This document shows, piece by piece, positions 6,817-6,903 of a stretch of 6,903 bases of DNA (position 1 is the first letter of the stretch; the number at the start of each line of letters is the position of its first letter). The stretch is taken from the NCBI GenBank assembly GCA_945227095.1, contig CALYOC010000034.1, forward strand, positions 1 to 6,903, written 5' to 3'. Position numbers and translations under genes: made by a program. Below the pieces are notes generated by a model, which worked only from the letters and a program-made list of their open reading frames with translations, was not told the DNA's origin and made no database searches. The DNA comes from an uncultured Clostridia bacterium. Lineage in GTDB: Bacteria > Bacillota > Clostridia > Oscillospirales > Acutalibacteraceae.

Positions 6817-6903
6817 TCATATGTGGAGATGAGGGATTTTGTCAAGCCTAACGGACACCGCTATGTCGAGCTGGAGGTTATCACGCCCACCTGTGAAGAG
6901 CAT
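6493..6903 (+). repeat. His/Cys-rich C-terminal repeats (PTC-x(n)-CxxC), about 40 codons each
   Basis: Four units begin with His: 6493-6612, 6613-6735, 6736-6855 and 6856 to the window edge (partial). Each complete unit has PTC near residues 10-14 and CxxC near 22-27: CTDC in unit 1, CEVC in unit 2, and CRI then TGA in unit 3. Unit 2 also carries GYTKYVC, and unit 3 GYTVYIC. CCCACCTGTGA is shared by units 3 and 4 at DNA level. Such repeats are common in clostridial surface proteins. The spaced His and three Cys suggest a small metal-binding or disulfide-bonded module, but this is inference. Confidence 0.8.
6817..6903 (+). pseudogene. Continuation of the LRR protein frame beyond the in-frame TGA
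   Basis: After TGA (6814-6816) the same frame stays open for 29 codons to the window edge. It reads SYVEMRDFVKPNG and then HRYVELEVITPTCEEH. The first part matches unit 2 (SYIDENSFIPPSGE) and the second starts a fourth repeat with PTC. This is therefore the remainder of the same coding sequence, untranslated unless the TGA is read through, recoded or an error. The true end of the gene lies outside the window. Confidence 0.75.

Noticed and set aside
6814..6834. Paired frameshifts: TGT GGA GAT GAG at 6822-6833 in another frame gives Cys-Gly-Asp-Glu, like the expected repeat
   Set aside because: It needs an 8-base and a 1-base insertion. The original frame already matches the repeat right after the TGA (SYVE...FVKPNG), so one event explains it better.

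Overview
The window looks like a chromosomal segment from a member of the Firmicutes, most likely a gut-type Clostridia (Oscillospiraceae/Ruminococcaceae-like). The grounds are a clostridial-style SecA with a long insertion in its second nucleotide-binding domain, a Cys-type MurA, the WalJ (YycJ)-RlmH pair that is common in Firmicutes, several Rho-independent terminators, and a secreted BspA-like leucine-rich-repeat protein with His/Cys-rich C-terminal repeats. This taxonomic call is inference from family resemblance; no search was run. All genes seen lie on the + strand.

Layout. (1) 1-2523: secA, lacking its first ~80 codons, which lie before the window, followed by a hairpin-plus-T-tract terminator. 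(2) 2582-2815: an AT-rich gap of about 230 bases that holds a perfect 8-bp inverted repeat and an extended -10 promoter candidate for murA. (3) 2816-4117: murA, complete, followed by two hairpins in a row. (4) 4257-5533: walJ-like metallo-beta-lactamase-fold gene and rlmH, overlapping by one base (TGATG), closed by a strong terminator. (5) 5601 to the end: a promoter, then a secreted LRR protein. Its reading frame is cut by TGA at 6814, but the same frame goes on with recognisable repeats to the window edge.

How the genes relate. SecA drives protein export; MurA makes the first committed step of peptidoglycan synthesis; the WalJ-like hydrolase belongs to a family linked to cell-wall and DNA homeostasis; RlmH methylates 23S rRNA. 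These four are housekeeping genes with little sign of recent transfer. The LRR protein carries a signal peptide, so it would be a SecA client, but it forms its own transcription unit and has no evident functional tie to the others.

I do not see a convincing undescribed system. The most notable point is that the TGA at 6814 falls exactly where the second Cys of a CxxC pair is expected in the third C-terminal repeat. This fits a short in-frame deletion or a one-base change that broke the gene, a sequencing error, or, much less likely, recoding.
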